The notes below the pieces were generated by a model that was not told where the DNA came from, ran no database searches, and was given only the letters and a program-made list of their open reading frames with translations. This document shows, piece after piece, positions 7,790 to 16,532 of a stretch of DNA of 23,495 nucleotides; within the stretch, counting starts at the first letter, position 1, and the number at the start of each line of letters is the position of its first letter. The DNA is from JAGHEK01 sp044426235 (GTDB lineage: Bacteria; Bacillota; Clostridia; Peptostreptococcales; Peptostreptococcaceae). The position numbers were made by a program, and so were the translations under genes. The stretch spans positions 1 to 23,495 of the forward strand of contig JAWXUS010000023.1 of assembly GCA_044426235.1 (NCBI GenBank). Direction: 5' to 3'.

Positions 7790-7883
7790 TACTATAACAA
7801 ATGTTTTATAATGTGTTTTTTTGTTCATTTATGTATATTTTTATAAGTTTATGTATAAAATTATGATTTATAACTAAGAAAAT

Positions 7884-7925
7884 AAAAAAAGTCCAATAAT
7901 TAGAATTTATCTAATCATTAGACTT
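7884..7925 (-). terminator. Rho-independent terminator after the SEC-C gene
   Basis: A 16-bp stem (plus-strand arms 7889-7904 and 7910-7925, two G-T wobbles, 5-nt loop) is followed on the minus strand by seven T. It lies 8 nt past the SEC-C stop codon. Confidence 0.9.
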
Positions 7926-7933
7926 AAGTTTAA

Positions 7934-8431
7934 TTACTTTCCACAACACTTCTTATGTTTTTTTCCACTTCCACAAACACAAGCATCATTTCTTCCTATT
8001 TTAACTTCTTTAACTACAGTTTTAGTTAAATTATAATTTTTTTGTATTTCTTTTCTTTTAGCTTGGTCAATTATTGCTTCCCAACCTTTTAAATTATATA
8101 ACCAATGCGCTTCTACTGCTAACATATTATAGTATAACTTTTCCCAATCTATATCTATCTTTACAGTTGAATCTTCAGTTATTCCATCTAGATCAACATC
8201 TTCATTTAAACTTTCACTTATTCCATCGATGAATCCCATAAAGAATTCATTTGAAGTATTATATTTCTTAGCTAATTCGCTAACAACACCTTCAACTATT
8301 CTAGTTTGTGAATTTAATATTTCATTATATATCGATGCTTCTACTTTTAAATATTCTTCCCAAAACTTAACTTCAACTTCTTGACTTTCGTGATTATCAC
8401 TTAAGTTTCTCCATGCAGTATATAAACTCAT
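7934..8431 (-). CDS. Uncharacterised protein with C-terminal SEC-C zinc motif
   Basis: This is a 165-residue soluble protein with no signal peptide. Residues 1-140 are predominantly helical-looking, with acidic stretches (NEDVDLDGITED), and I recognise no family in them. The C-terminus carries a complete SEC-C motif, IGRNDACVCGSGKKHKKCCG, with Cys151, Cys153 and Cys162/Cys163 as zinc ligands, like the tail of SecA that binds SecB and ribosomes. The role is unknown; ribosome or translocon contact is only a guess from the motif. GGAGG precedes ATG 8429-8431. The gene has an extended -10 promoter of its own, but readthrough from the UPF0489 gene 69 nt upstream is also possible because no terminator separates them. 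Confidence 0.8.
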   Translation of the reverse strand: MSLYTAWRNLSDNHESQEVEVKFWEEYLKVEASIYNEILNSQTRIVEGVVSELAKKYNTSNEFFMGFIDGISESLNEDVDLDGITEDSTVKIDIDWEKLYYNMLAVEAHWLYNLKGWEAIIDQAKRKEIQKNYNLTKTVVKEVKIGRNDACVCGSGKKHKKCCGK

Positions 8432-8468
8432 ATCACGCCTCCTTAGTTTTTTTAAAATTAACTATACT

Positions 8469-8497
8469 ATTATATCACAACTATTTAAATTCTTTAA
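8469..8497 (-). promoter_or_regulatory. Extended -10 sigma-A promoter of the SEC-C gene
   Basis: Minus-strand TGATATAAT (8469-8477) is an exact extended -10. The -35 position at 17-nt spacing is a poor TTAAAG (8492-8497). The predicted start is near 8462, about 30 nt before the ATG. Confidence 0.5.
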
Positions 8498-8500
8498 TAC

Positions 8501-9199
8501 TTAAATTTCTTTAAATATATCTTTTAGTACCTCTATCGCCTTTTCTTGTTCTATAAAAAATGGACTTGTTGCTATAGTTATAGTTTTTGATCTTTTTATT
8601 AAATTTCTTATTTTATCTATTTTAAGATCGTAATCAATATAATCCATATCACTTGAAAATATATCAAGATCAATATCTAGTACAAATTCATCTTTTGTAT
8701 CATATTCAAAAGAATAAGTACTATCAATTATTATAAGCTCACTAAATATATTTTTATTAAGTGCAGGCTTTATAAAACTACCAACATTTAATACTTCATT
8801 AGTATATCTAAATACATCATCTAAATTATTAACATCAACATTATAATCTAAAGGTTCTCTAGTGTCTTTATGCTGATCAATATGAATTAAAGTACAACCC
8901 TTATTAAAATAATTATCCTTCATACTTTTTATCCAAAAATAAAAAGCATGGTTATGATTATCAAATATATATATATCTTTATCTAAATATTTATAGTTTA
9001 CTAAATTTTTAAGACCTATCGCTTTTATTTCATTTTCTTCATCTATTTCATTAAAAACTATTTTGTCACCAATTAATACATCTTCTAAATTTCCATCTAT
9101 TAATTTTGGAACGTATATTTCTTTATTATCTCTTTCTTCAAAAGAAAAAATATTATTCCCTACTTCTTCTTTTATAAAGAAACCTTTATAATTTTTCAT
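8501..9199 (-). CDS. UPF0489-family protein with arginase-like metal motifs
   Basis: This 232-residue cytoplasmic protein has a small N-terminal segment (1-70) followed by the UPF0489 core: IFDNHNHAFYFW (Asp80, His82, His84), LIHIDQHKD (His106, Asp108, His110, Asp112) and VLDIDLDIFS (Asp175, Asp177, Asp179). These Asp/His clusters at strand ends resemble the binuclear metal site of the arginase/deacetylase fold. As I recall, a member of this family (OspR) is a peptide arginase that makes ornithine in RiPP peptides. No precursor peptide is seen here, so the substrate is unknown. It lies 24 nt behind the RluA-type gene, with its own AAGGTGA site, and is probably in the same transcript as the RNA-modification genes. 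Confidence 0.75.
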   Translation of the reverse strand: MKNYKGFFIKEEVGNNIFSFEERDNKEIYVPKLIDGNLEDVLIGDKIVFNEIDEENEIKAIGLKNLVNYKYLDKDIYIFDNHNHAFYFWIKSMKDNYFNKGCTLIHIDQHKDTREPLDYNVDVNNLDDVFRYTNEVLNVGSFIKPALNKNIFSELIIIDSTYSFEYDTKDEFVLDIDLDIFSSDMDYIDYDLKIDKIRNLIKRSKTITIATSPFFIEQEKAIEVLKDIFKEI

Positions 9200-9223
9200 A
9201 AATTCACCTTAGTTATCCACAAT

Positions 9224-9892
9224 CTACTTTTTAAATAGGTTCCAAGGATATTCATTTGGAACATTACTTTCAAATATCATTTTTTCCTTTGTGATTGGAT
9301 GATTTATTTCTATTTTGTTTGACCAAAGTGCTATTTGTTCTCCAACCTTAGCAGTTTTACTGTACCTTTGATCTCCAAATAAGCTGTTTCCACGACTACT
9401 AAACTGTACTCTTATTTGATGTGGTCTTCCTGTTATTAAATCTATTTCAACTAAACTAAACTCTTTTTCTTTTGCTATAGTTTTATAATTTAATTTAGCA
9501 TCTTTAGATTCTTTATGGTTTTTATCCACAACCCTTACCATATTAGTCTGTTTATCCTTATATAAATAATCAACTAAAGTATCTTTATCTTTTTTCATAC
9601 TCTTGTTTATTACTGCATTATAAGTTTTTTTGATTGATTTATTTCTAACTTGTTCTGATAGCCTTGATGCACATTTTGAAGTTTTGGCAAAAACCATTAC
9701 CCCTCCAACTGGTCTATCAAGTCTATGAATAAGACCAACAAAAACATTTCCAGGCTTATCATATTTTTCTTTCAAATATTTTTTAAGTAAATTTACCATA
9801 TCAAGGTCTGTAGTATCATCACCTTGAGAAAGTATATTAACTGGTTTTTCAACAACTAATAAATGATTATCTTCAAAAATAACCTTAATCAT
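9224..9892 (-). CDS. RluA-family RNA pseudouridine synthase
   Basis: It isomerises uridine to pseudouridine in rRNA or tRNA. The catalytic motif HRLDRPVGGVMVFAKT gives Asp59. RPHQIRVQF and the N-terminal DNHLLVVEKPVNILSQ are also typical, and the 222-residue length corresponds to the short RluA type without an S4 domain. A longer reading from ATG 9920-9922 is possible. ATG 9890-9892 is preferred because a GAAGGTGGGAG site lies 7 nt before it. The start overlaps the methyltransferase stop in ATGATTAA (8 bp), implying translational coupling. The target uridine cannot be assigned from sequence. Confidence 0.92.
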   Translation of the reverse strand: MIKVIFEDNHLLVVEKPVNILSQGDDTTDLDMVNLLKKYLKEKYDKPGNVFVGLIHRLDRPVGGVMVFAKTSKCASRLSEQVRNKSIKKTYNAVINKSMKKDKDTLVDYLYKDKQTNMVRVVDKNHKESKDAKLNYKTIAKEKEFSLVEIDLITGRPHQIRVQFSSRGNSLFGDQRYSKTAKVGEQIALWSNKIEINHPITKEKMIFESNVPNEYPWNLFKK

Positions 9893-10763
9893 TAGTTGAC
9901 TCCCACCTTCCAAATATTCCACAAGGAAGAACTTTTTTATCTACTGAAGTTGGTATTCCAATTTCTCCACCATAAACTTTACCACTTCCTGCTTTTTTCT
10001 TAACTGTAGCATTAAGTATATGTTCAAGAATTATTGGAGATAAACCTGTTGTATATGAATTTATAAGGAAGAATAATTGTTTATCAGATAATACTTTTGT
10101 ACAAAGTTCAACTAATCCAAATAATTTTTCTTCGATTTGCCATATTTCACCCTTTGGACCTCTACCATATGAAGGTGGATCCATTATTATTGCATCATAT
10201 TTATTTCCACGTCTAATTTCACGCTCAACAAACTTAACAACATCATCAACTATAAATCTAACTTTTCTATCTTGAAGTCCTGAAGTATGTAGATTTTCTT
10301 TTGCCCAATTAACCATTCCCTTCGATGCATCAACGTGACAAACTTCTGCTCCTGCATATGCACAAGCAACAGTTGCTCCACCTGTATATGCAAATAAATT
10401 TAAAACTTTTATTGGTCTATTTGCATTTTGTATTAAATTCATCGACCAATCCCAATTAGCTGCTTGTTCTGGGAAAAGACCAGTATGCTTAAATCCTGTT
10501 GGACTTATATTAAATTTTAAATCTTTATAATTTATAGTCCACTTCTCACTATATTTCTTTTTGTGTTCCCACTCTCCTCCACCTCTACTACTTCTGTGGT
10601 AATGTCCGTGTGGATTTTTCCAAAGTCCAACTTCCTTTTCAATTGGCCACATAACTTGTGGATCTGGTCTTCTAAGAACTATTTCTCCCCAACGTTCTAA
10701 TTTTTCACCACTTCCCATATCTATAAGTTCATAGTCATTCCATTTATCTGCTAATAGTAACAT
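9885..10763 (-). CDS. SAM-dependent RNA methyltransferase, COG1092-like
   Basis: This is a class I methyltransferase of the RlmI/RlmK type that probably methylates rRNA. The 292-residue protein carries the SAM site VLNLFAYTGGAT at about 120-131, VCHVDASKGMVNWA at 141-154, and the catalytic-type DPPSYGRGPKGE starting at 195. It lacks the N-terminal PUA domain of E. coli RlmI and instead has about 90 residues with a KNPHGHYHRSSRGGGEWEHK stretch. The frame could start at ATG 10773-10775, but that codon is part of the GGAGGT site, so ATG 10761-10763 is used. The RluA gene overlaps its end. The methylated position is unknown. Confidence 0.85.
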   Translation of the reverse strand: MLLLADKWNDYELIDMGSGEKLERWGEIVLRRPDPQVMWPIEKEVGLWKNPHGHYHRSSRGGGEWEHKKKYSEKWTINYKDLKFNISPTGFKHTGLFPEQAANWDWSMNLIQNANRPIKVLNLFAYTGGATVACAYAGAEVCHVDASKGMVNWAKENLHTSGLQDRKVRFIVDDVVKFVEREIRRGNKYDAIIMDPPSYGRGPKGEIWQIEEKLFGLVELCTKVLSDKQLFFLINSYTTGLSPIILEHILNATVKKKAGSGKVYGGEIGIPTSVDKKVLPCGIFGRWESTND

Positions 10764-10821
10764 ATGTACCTCCATTTATTTTAATAATTTACATTTTACG
10801 AGTTAAAATTTCAACTTTTTA

Positions 10822-10830
10822 ATTATATCA
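10822..10830 (-). promoter_or_regulatory. Extended -10 promoter of the methyltransferase operon
   Basis: Exact minus-strand TGATATAAT, about 60 nt before the methyltransferase start. No good -35 is seen at 16-18 nt. The same extended -10 word occurs before the SEC-C gene. Confidence 0.5.
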
Positions 10831-10875
10831 TAAATAATATCAAAAACATATTTTTAATACTATTTATACTTTATA

Positions 10876-10903
10876 TTGAATATATATTAAACTAGAGTAT
10901 ATC
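10876..10903 (+). promoter_or_regulatory. Possible promoter of the DUF3298 gene
   Basis: TTGAAT (10876-10881), a 16-nt spacer and TATATC (10898-10903) make a weak sigma-A-like pair just upstream of the GGGAGG site at 10910-10915. Confidence 0.3.
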
Positions 10904-10921
10904 TTTTTTGGGAGGTTATTT

Positions 10922-11620
10922 ATGAATAAACACACTTGCTTTTATAATGCAATATTCACAAAATTTAATGAAAATATTGAATACAATACAAATCTATACG
11001 TTAGTATGTCGTATCCTAGCTATTACAAACTAAAAAATTGCACTTGCTCAATAAATAAAGATATTATTAAAAAATTAAATTCTAGAATTTTACTTGATAT
11101 AAACACATTCAAAGATTCAATATCAAAAGAAGAAGTTGAAGAAAATAAAGTTAATATTGAACAAAATCAACCTATTGTTAAGTATAAACTTATTTCAAAT
11201 TATGATACTACATTTAATAAAAATCAAATCATAAGTTCAAAAATTAAATTTATGGTATTTAACAATAAAGTAAACGATGTTTTATATGATGAAGTTTATA
11301 ATTATAATGTTGATTTATCAACTGGAAATACTCTTTTACTTAAAGATGTTTTTATGCCTAATGTTGATTATTTAAAAGTTATAAATAGCTATATAAAATA
11401 TAAAATAAATCAAAATAAAAATTATTTCTTTACAGATACTTTTGTTAAGGCCACTAATGATCAAGCTTTCTATCTAACTGATGATGCTTTAATAATTTAC
11501 TTTACATCTGGAACTATAGCACCAAAAGAATTTGATACTATTAAATTTAAAATGGAATATAAAAAGTTTTTACCCTATATAAATCCTAAACTTTACTGTA
11601 CACCTCAAAATATAGAATAA
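10922..11620 (+). CDS. DUF3298-domain protein, apparently cytoplasmic
   Basis: A 232-residue protein. The C-terminal half matches the DUF3298 (RsiV/PdaC-like) pattern: YNVDLSTGNTLLLKDVF, then FYLTDDALIIYFTSGTIAP and FDTIKFKMEYKKF. In known proteins this domain is extracytoplasmic and often follows a membrane anchor (anti-sigma factor RsiV binds lysozyme with it). Here I see no signal peptide or membrane segment: the N-terminus MNKHTCFYNAIFTKFNENIE is polar. TGGGAGG precedes ATG 10922. It is an isolated gene, divergent from the methyltransferase and convergent with pyc. Function unknown. Confidence 0.75.
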   Translation: MNKHTCFYNAIFTKFNENIEYNTNLYVSMSYPSYYKLKNCTCSINKDIIKKLNSRILLDINTFKDSISKEEVEENKVNIEQNQPIVKYKLISNYDTTFNKNQIISSKIKFMVFNNKVNDVLYDEVYNYNVDLSTGNTLLLKDVFMPNVDYLKVINSYIKYKINQNKNYFFTDTFVKATNDQAFYLTDDALIIYFTSGTIAPKEFDTIKFKMEYKKFLPYINPKLYCTPQNIE

Positions 11621-11650
11621 AAAAAGTTCCTCAAAATTTGAGGAACTTTC
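11616..11650. terminator. Bidirectional terminator between the DUF3298 gene and pyc
   Basis: The palindrome AAAGTTCCTCAAA / TTTGAGGAACTTT (11623-11649) has an A-run on its left and a T-rich run on its right. It can therefore end both the plus-strand DUF3298 transcript and the minus-strand pyc transcript. Confidence 0.9.
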
Positions 11651-11651
11651 T

Positions 11652-14600
11652 TTATTTTAAATTAATTAATAATTGTCTATCTTTTACAATGTCGCCTTCA
11701 GAAATTAAAATTTTATCAACTTCTAAGTCATAATTAGAAACTATAACAGTTTCCATTTTCATAGCCTCAATTACTACTAACGGTTGATTTTTCTTAACTT
11801 TATCCCCTTCTTTTACAAGAATCTTAACTACCTTACCTGGAATACTTGCACCAACTTGTAATTTATTATTTGGTTCTGCCCTTAATATATCTTTTATGTT
11901 TATAACTACATTTTTATCCTTTATCTCAATTTCTCTAATCATACCATTTAATTCAAAAGTAAGTGTTCTATATCCATTTTCCTTAACATCAAATATTTCA
12001 ATTAATTTAATAGTAAGTATTTTTCCATCTTCAATTTCTACTTCACATTCCTCACCTTTATTAAGCCCATAAAAATAAATATGGCTTTCAAGTTTTGAAA
12101 TATCATTATATACTTCAAGATGTTTTAAATAATCTTCATAAACCTTTTGATATAATATATAGCTTAAAATATTTCTCATATTAGAGTTCATATTAAACTT
12201 TTCATCTAATTCTTTTTTTATGCTAGAAAAATCTACACTACCTAAAATCTCTCCAGCTCTTTTATCTATTGGCTTATCACCCTTTAAAACTATCCTTTGT
12301 AAATCCTTTGGTATTCCTCCTTTTGGAAGTCCAATCATACCTTTACAATAATCAACTACTGAATCTGGAAATGCTAATTTATTTCCTTCTTCTATTATAT
12401 TATCTTTATTTAAATTATTTTTAGTCATAAATATAGCTAAATCTCCAACAACTTTTGATGAAGGTGTAACCTTTACTAAATTCCCTAAAATATCATTAGC
12501 CTCTTTATAATTTTCCTTTACAGCATCAAATTTATCTAAAAGCCCTAAACTTTCAACTTGAGGTTTTAAGTTTGTATACTGTCCACCTGGAATTTCATAT
12601 CTATATATTTCAGTTGAAGTATTTTTTAAATCTCCTTCAAATTTCTTATATACATTTCTTAAATCTTTATAGTATTTTCCTATTTCATCATATCCTGCTA
12701 AATTGATATTAGTATCTCTTTCTGTAAATCTTAAAGCCTCAACAAGTGAGTTTATTGAAGGTTGACTAGTAAGTCCAGACATAGTCTCAACTGCACAATC
12801 AACAATATCAACTCCTGCTTGAGATGCTAAAAGATAAGTTGCTATACCATTTCCTGTGGTGTCGTGAGTGTGTAGGTGAATTGGAACTTTAATATTTCTT
12901 TTAAGTTCTGAAATTAAGTTGTATGCAGAGTATGGTTTTAAAAGTCCTGCCATATCCTTAATACAAATAATATCACTTCCTAAACTCTTAAGTTGTTTTG
13001 CCATTTCCACATAATATTCTAAATTATATTTACTTTTAGTTTCATCTAAAATATCACCTGTATAACAAATTGCAGATTCAACAATTTTTCCAGTTTCAAG
13101 TGCATACTCAATAGACGGTTTCATATTCTCAACCCAATTAAGTGAATCAAATATTCTAAAAATATCTATTCCTTGATTTGCAGACTGATTTAAAAATTCC
13201 TTTATAACATTGTCTGGATAATTCTTATATCCAACTCCATTTGATGCCCTAAATAACATTTGAAAATTTATACTTGGAATTAATTTTCTAAGTTTTTGCA
13301 GTCTAATCCAAGGAGATTCATTTAAAAATCTGTATGCAACGTCATATGTTGCTCCTCCCCAAACTTCAAGAGAAAATAAATCTTTCATATATTTTTCTGT
13401 ATGTTTTGAAATATTTAATAAATCATAATTTCTAAGTCTAGTAGCTAAAAGTGATTGATGTGCATCTCTCATAGTAGTATCTGTTATTAATAATTTATTA
13501 GTATTTTTTATACTATCAATATATTTTTCTTTTCCAAGTTCTCTAAATAAAATATTACTTCCTTTTACTTTATTAACCTCAATATCTTTTGGAATATATA
13601 TTTTATCAAACGTAGGTTTTTCACAACATTTATTATCATTTACAACTTTATTGCCTATAAAGTGAAGTAATTTTGTTCCTCTATCTTTTCCATCTTTTAT
13701 ATCAAACAAATTTGGATTTTCATCTATGAATTTCGTACTACATTCTCCATTTAAGAAATTTTTATTATTTAAAACGTTAACTAAAAAACCAACGTTAGTT
13801 TTAACTCCTCTAATTCTAATTTCTTTTATAGATCTTATCATCTTCTTTATTGCACCTTTAAAGTTTCTATCCCAAGAAATAGTTTTAACTAATAAGCTAT
13901 CATAGTATGGGCTAATATTTGCCCCTGTAAATCCATTTCCACCATCAAGTCTTATACCAAACCCTGAACCTGTTCTATAAACTCCAATTTTACCATTGTC
14001 TGGCATAAAATTATTTTTTGGATCTTCAGTAGTTATTCTACACTGAATTGAATATCCATAAATTTTAATGTCTTCTTGGCTTTTTATATTTATTTCATCT
14101 CCGTCTAATCTCTCACCCATAGCAACTAATATTTGACTTTGTACAATATCAATTCCAGTCACCATTTCAGTTATTGTATGTTCAACTTGAACCCTTGGAT
14201 TCATTTCTATAAAATAATGATTACCTAAACTATCAACTAAAAATTCTAAAGTTCCTGCATTTTTGTAATTAACACTTCTTGCAAGCTTTAAGGCATCATC
14301 GCATATATTTTTTCTTAAATTTTCATCAAGTGAAAATGCAGGTGCATATTCAATTATTTTTTGGTGTCTTCTTTGAAGTGAACAATCTCTTTCATAAAGA
14401 TGAACTATATTTCCGTAATTATCACCTAAAATTTGTACTTCAATATGTTTTGGATTATCAAGATACTTCTCAACAAATATTAAATCTTCACCAAATACTT
14501 TTTTTGATTCGCTACAAGCCGTTTCATATTCAATTTGTAATTTTTCATCACAATGTACAACTCTCATTCCACGACCACCGCCGCCATTTGATGCTTTAAG

Positions 14601-15065
14601 CATAATTGGATATCCAATTTCTTTAACTGTATCTTTTAATTCATCAAAAGTTTTTATAGCTTTATCAATACCTGGAATAGTTGCTACATTTGCTTTTTTA
14701 GCAATCTTTTTTGAGTTTATTTTATCTCCCATAAGATCCATAACATCAGCTGAAGGACCTATGAATATAATATTATTTTCTTCGCATTTTCTAACAAATT
14801 CTGAGTTTTCAGATAAAAATCCATATCCTGGGTGAATTGCATCAACATTCTTCTTTTTTGCAAGTTCAATTATTGAGTCTATATCCAAATAAGCATCAAT
14901 TGGACCTTTACCCTCACCTATTAAATATGATTCATCAGCCTTTGTTCTAAATAAACTATACTTGTCTTCTTTTGAATAAATTCCAACACTTTTTATACTA
15001 AGTTCAGAACAAGCTCTAAATATTCTTATTGCAATTTCTCCTCTATTAGCGACTAGAATCTTCAT
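11652..15065 (-). CDS. pyc: Pyruvate carboxylase, biotin-dependent
   Basis: It carboxylates pyruvate to oxaloacetate using ATP and bicarbonate, an anaplerotic step in the cytoplasm; the family works as a tetramer. The 1137-residue length is that of the full single-chain enzyme. The biotin carboxylase domain covers about 1-450 (ILVANRGEIAIRIFRA, GGGGRGMRVV at 161-170, EMNPRVQVEHTITE at 287-300). The carboxyltransferase domain starts near 525 (TDTTMRDAHQSLLATR, CIKDMAGLLKP, LHTHDTTGNG). The C-terminal biotin carrier domain has EAMKMETV with biotinylated Lys1103. GGGAGG precedes ATG 15063-15065. It is monocistronic, with a bidirectional terminator behind it. No frameshift or missing motif is seen. 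Confidence 0.97.
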   Translation of the reverse strand: MKILVANRGEIAIRIFRACSELSIKSVGIYSKEDKYSLFRTKADESYLIGEGKGPIDAYLDIDSIIELAKKKNVDAIHPGYGFLSENSEFVRKCEENNIIFIGPSADVMDLMGDKINSKKIAKKANVATIPGIDKAIKTFDELKDTVKEIGYPIMLKASNGGGGRGMRVVHCDEKLQIEYETACSESKKVFGEDLIFVEKYLDNPKHIEVQILGDNYGNIVHLYERDCSLQRRHQKIIEYAPAFSLDENLRKNICDDALKLARSVNYKNAGTLEFLVDSLGNHYFIEMNPRVQVEHTITEMVTGIDIVQSQILVAMGERLDGDEINIKSQEDIKIYGYSIQCRITTEDPKNNFMPDNGKIGVYRTGSGFGIRLDGGNGFTGANISPYYDSLLVKTISWDRNFKGAIKKMIRSIKEIRIRGVKTNVGFLVNVLNNKNFLNGECSTKFIDENPNLFDIKDGKDRGTKLLHFIGNKVVNDNKCCEKPTFDKIYIPKDIEVNKVKGSNILFRELGKEKYIDSIKNTNKLLITDTTMRDAHQSLLATRLRNYDLLNISKHTEKYMKDLFSLEVWGGATYDVAYRFLNESPWIRLQKLRKLIPSINFQMLFRASNGVGYKNYPDNVIKEFLNQSANQGIDIFRIFDSLNWVENMKPSIEYALETGKIVESAICYTGDILDETKSKYNLEYYVEMAKQLKSLGSDIICIKDMAGLLKPYSAYNLISELKRNIKVPIHLHTHDTTGNGIATYLLASQAGVDIVDCAVETMSGLTSQPSINSLVEALRFTERDTNINLAGYDEIGKYYKDLRNVYKKFEGDLKNTSTEIYRYEIPGGQYTNLKPQVESLGLLDKFDAVKENYKEANDILGNLVKVTPSSKVVGDLAIFMTKNNLNKDNIIEEGNKLAFPDSVVDYCKGMIGLPKGGIPKDLQRIVLKGDKPIDKRAGEILGSVDFSSIKKELDEKFNMNSNMRNILSYILYQKVYEDYLKHLEVYNDISKLESHIYFYGLNKGEECEVEIEDGKILTIKLIEIFDVKENGYRTLTFELNGMIREIEIKDKNVVINIKDILRAEPNNKLQVGASIPGKVVKILVKEGDKVKKNQPLVVIEAMKMETVIVSNYDLEVDKILISEGDIVKDRQLLINLK

Positions 15066-15267
15066 TTTATTCCTCCCATATTAAGCACAAATATTTTTGA
15101 TATACTATATATGTTTATACTAAAGATGATAAATAAATAACTTATAAATATTATAGTCTTAAAATTTAAAATTTTCTAATACTTTTTAAATTTTTTTCTT
15201 ATTTTTGTATTTTTATATAAAATATGTATTACAATAAAGGTAATCAAATTTAAAGGAGGCAATTTTT
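15066..15267. other. Divergent intergenic region, pyc and M29 aminopeptidase
   Basis: The largest gene-free stretch (202 nt), very A+T-rich. It should hold both promoters. Toward pyc a weak pair TTATCA (15127-15132) / TATAGT (15104-15109) has 17-nt spacing. Toward the aminopeptidase TTGTAT (15205-15210) / TATTAC (15227-15232) has 16-nt spacing. No riboswitch-like structure or long repeat was seen. Confidence 0.4.
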
Positions 15268-16488
15268 ATGAATTTTGAAAATAATTTGGATAAATATGCG
15301 CAACTTGCAGTTAAAGTTGGTGTAAATATTAAACCAAATCAAACTTTAGTGCTTAGAAGTCCTATTGAGTGTGCATATTTTGTTAGAAAAGTCGTTAAAG
15401 AGGCATATAACTGTGGTGCTAAAAAAGTATATGTTGAATGGTCTGATGAAGAATGTACTTTAATTGAATACTTAAATGCACCAGAAGAAATATTTAATGA
15501 ATATCCAAAATGGACTGCAGATAAATATACAGACATAGCAAAAGAGGGTGGTGCTTTCTTAACTATATATGCACAAAACCCTGATCTTTTAAAAAATGTA
15601 GATCCACAAAGAGTTGCTAATTTCCAAAAAGCATCTGCTAGTGCACTTAAGGAATGGAGAAGTTATACTTTAAGCGATAAATGTAAGTGGAGTATAATTT
15701 CAATACCAACTGAATCTTGGGCATCTAAAGTTTTCCCAAATGATAAAGATTGTGTTGATAAGTTATGGGAAAAAGTATTTACTTGTACTAGAGTAGATAA
15801 TGATGATCCAGTTTTAGCTTGGAAAATTCATAACGAAAACTTAAAAACTAAGACTGATTACTTAAATGAAATGAACTTTAAAAGCCTTCATTTTAAGAGT
15901 GATAAAACAGATTTAACTATGGAACTTCCAAAAGATCATATTTGGCAAAGTGGTGCATCTAAAGACTTAAATGGTGATGATTTTAATGCAAATATGCCAA
16001 CTGAAGAGATATTCTCAATGCCTCATAAATTCAAAGTAAATGGAGTTGTTTATAGCACTAAGCCATTAGTTTATGGTGGAAATGTTATTGATGAATTCTT
16101 CTTAAAATTTGAAGAAGGTAAAATAGTTGATTTTGATGCAAAATGTGGACTTGAAACTCTTAAGAAATTAATAGCTACAGATGAAGGTTCAAAATATTTA
16201 GGTGAAGTAGCTTTAGTTCCATTTGATTCTCCAATTTCAAACACTAATACTATCTACTACAATACTCTGTTTGATGAAAATGCATCTTGTCACTTTGCGA
16301 TAGGTTCTGCATACAAAAGTTGTATAAAAGATGGGGTAAAATATGAAGATTCTGAACTTGATAAGTATGGAATAAATGATAGTTTAACTCACGTTGATTT
16401 TATGATTGGTAGTGAAGATATGAATATAATTGGAACTACATATGATAATAAAGAAATTGAAATCTTTAAAAACGGAAATTGGGCATAA
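15268..16488 (+). CDS. M29-family metallo-aminopeptidase
   Basis: This is a cytoplasmic dimeric exopeptidase of the AmpS/aminopeptidase T family that removes N-terminal residues from peptides using a two-metal site. The 406-residue length fits. The C-terminal half carries the ligand set: ANMPTEEIF (Glu247), GEVALVPFDSPIS (Glu313), DENASCHFAIGSAY (His342, Tyr349) and THVDFMIGS (His375, Asp377). These are the same order and nearly the same positions as in Thermus/Staphylococcus members. AAAGGAGG precedes ATG 15268. It is a single-gene unit, divergent from pyc and convergent with the pilus operon, with which it has no obvious functional tie. Confidence 0.93.
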   Translation: MNFENNLDKYAQLAVKVGVNIKPNQTLVLRSPIECAYFVRKVVKEAYNCGAKKVYVEWSDEECTLIEYLNAPEEIFNEYPKWTADKYTDIAKEGGAFLTIYAQNPDLLKNVDPQRVANFQKASASALKEWRSYTLSDKCKWSIISIPTESWASKVFPNDKDCVDKLWEKVFTCTRVDNDDPVLAWKIHNENLKTKTDYLNEMNFKSLHFKSDKTDLTMELPKDHIWQSGASKDLNGDDFNANMPTEEIFSMPHKFKVNGVVYSTKPLVYGGNVIDEFFLKFEEGKIVDFDAKCGLETLKKLIATDEGSKYLGEVALVPFDSPISNTNTIYYNTLFDENASCHFAIGSAYKSCIKDGVKYEDSELDKYGINDSLTHVDFMIGSEDMNIIGTTYDNKEIEIFKNGNWA

Positions 16489-16498
16489 AAGTTTACAC

Positions 16499-16532
16499 AA
16501 AAAAAGTCTTCTATAATAAGAAGACTTTTTTT
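16499..16532. terminator. Bidirectional terminator between the aminopeptidase and pilus operon
   Basis: A perfect 12-bp stem, AAAAAGTCTTCT / AGAAGACTTTTT (16501-16512 and 16519-16530), has a 6-nt loop. It carries A-runs on the left and T-runs on the right. It serves the plus-strand aminopeptidase and, abutting the sortase stop codon, the minus-strand pilus operon. Confidence 0.9.
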
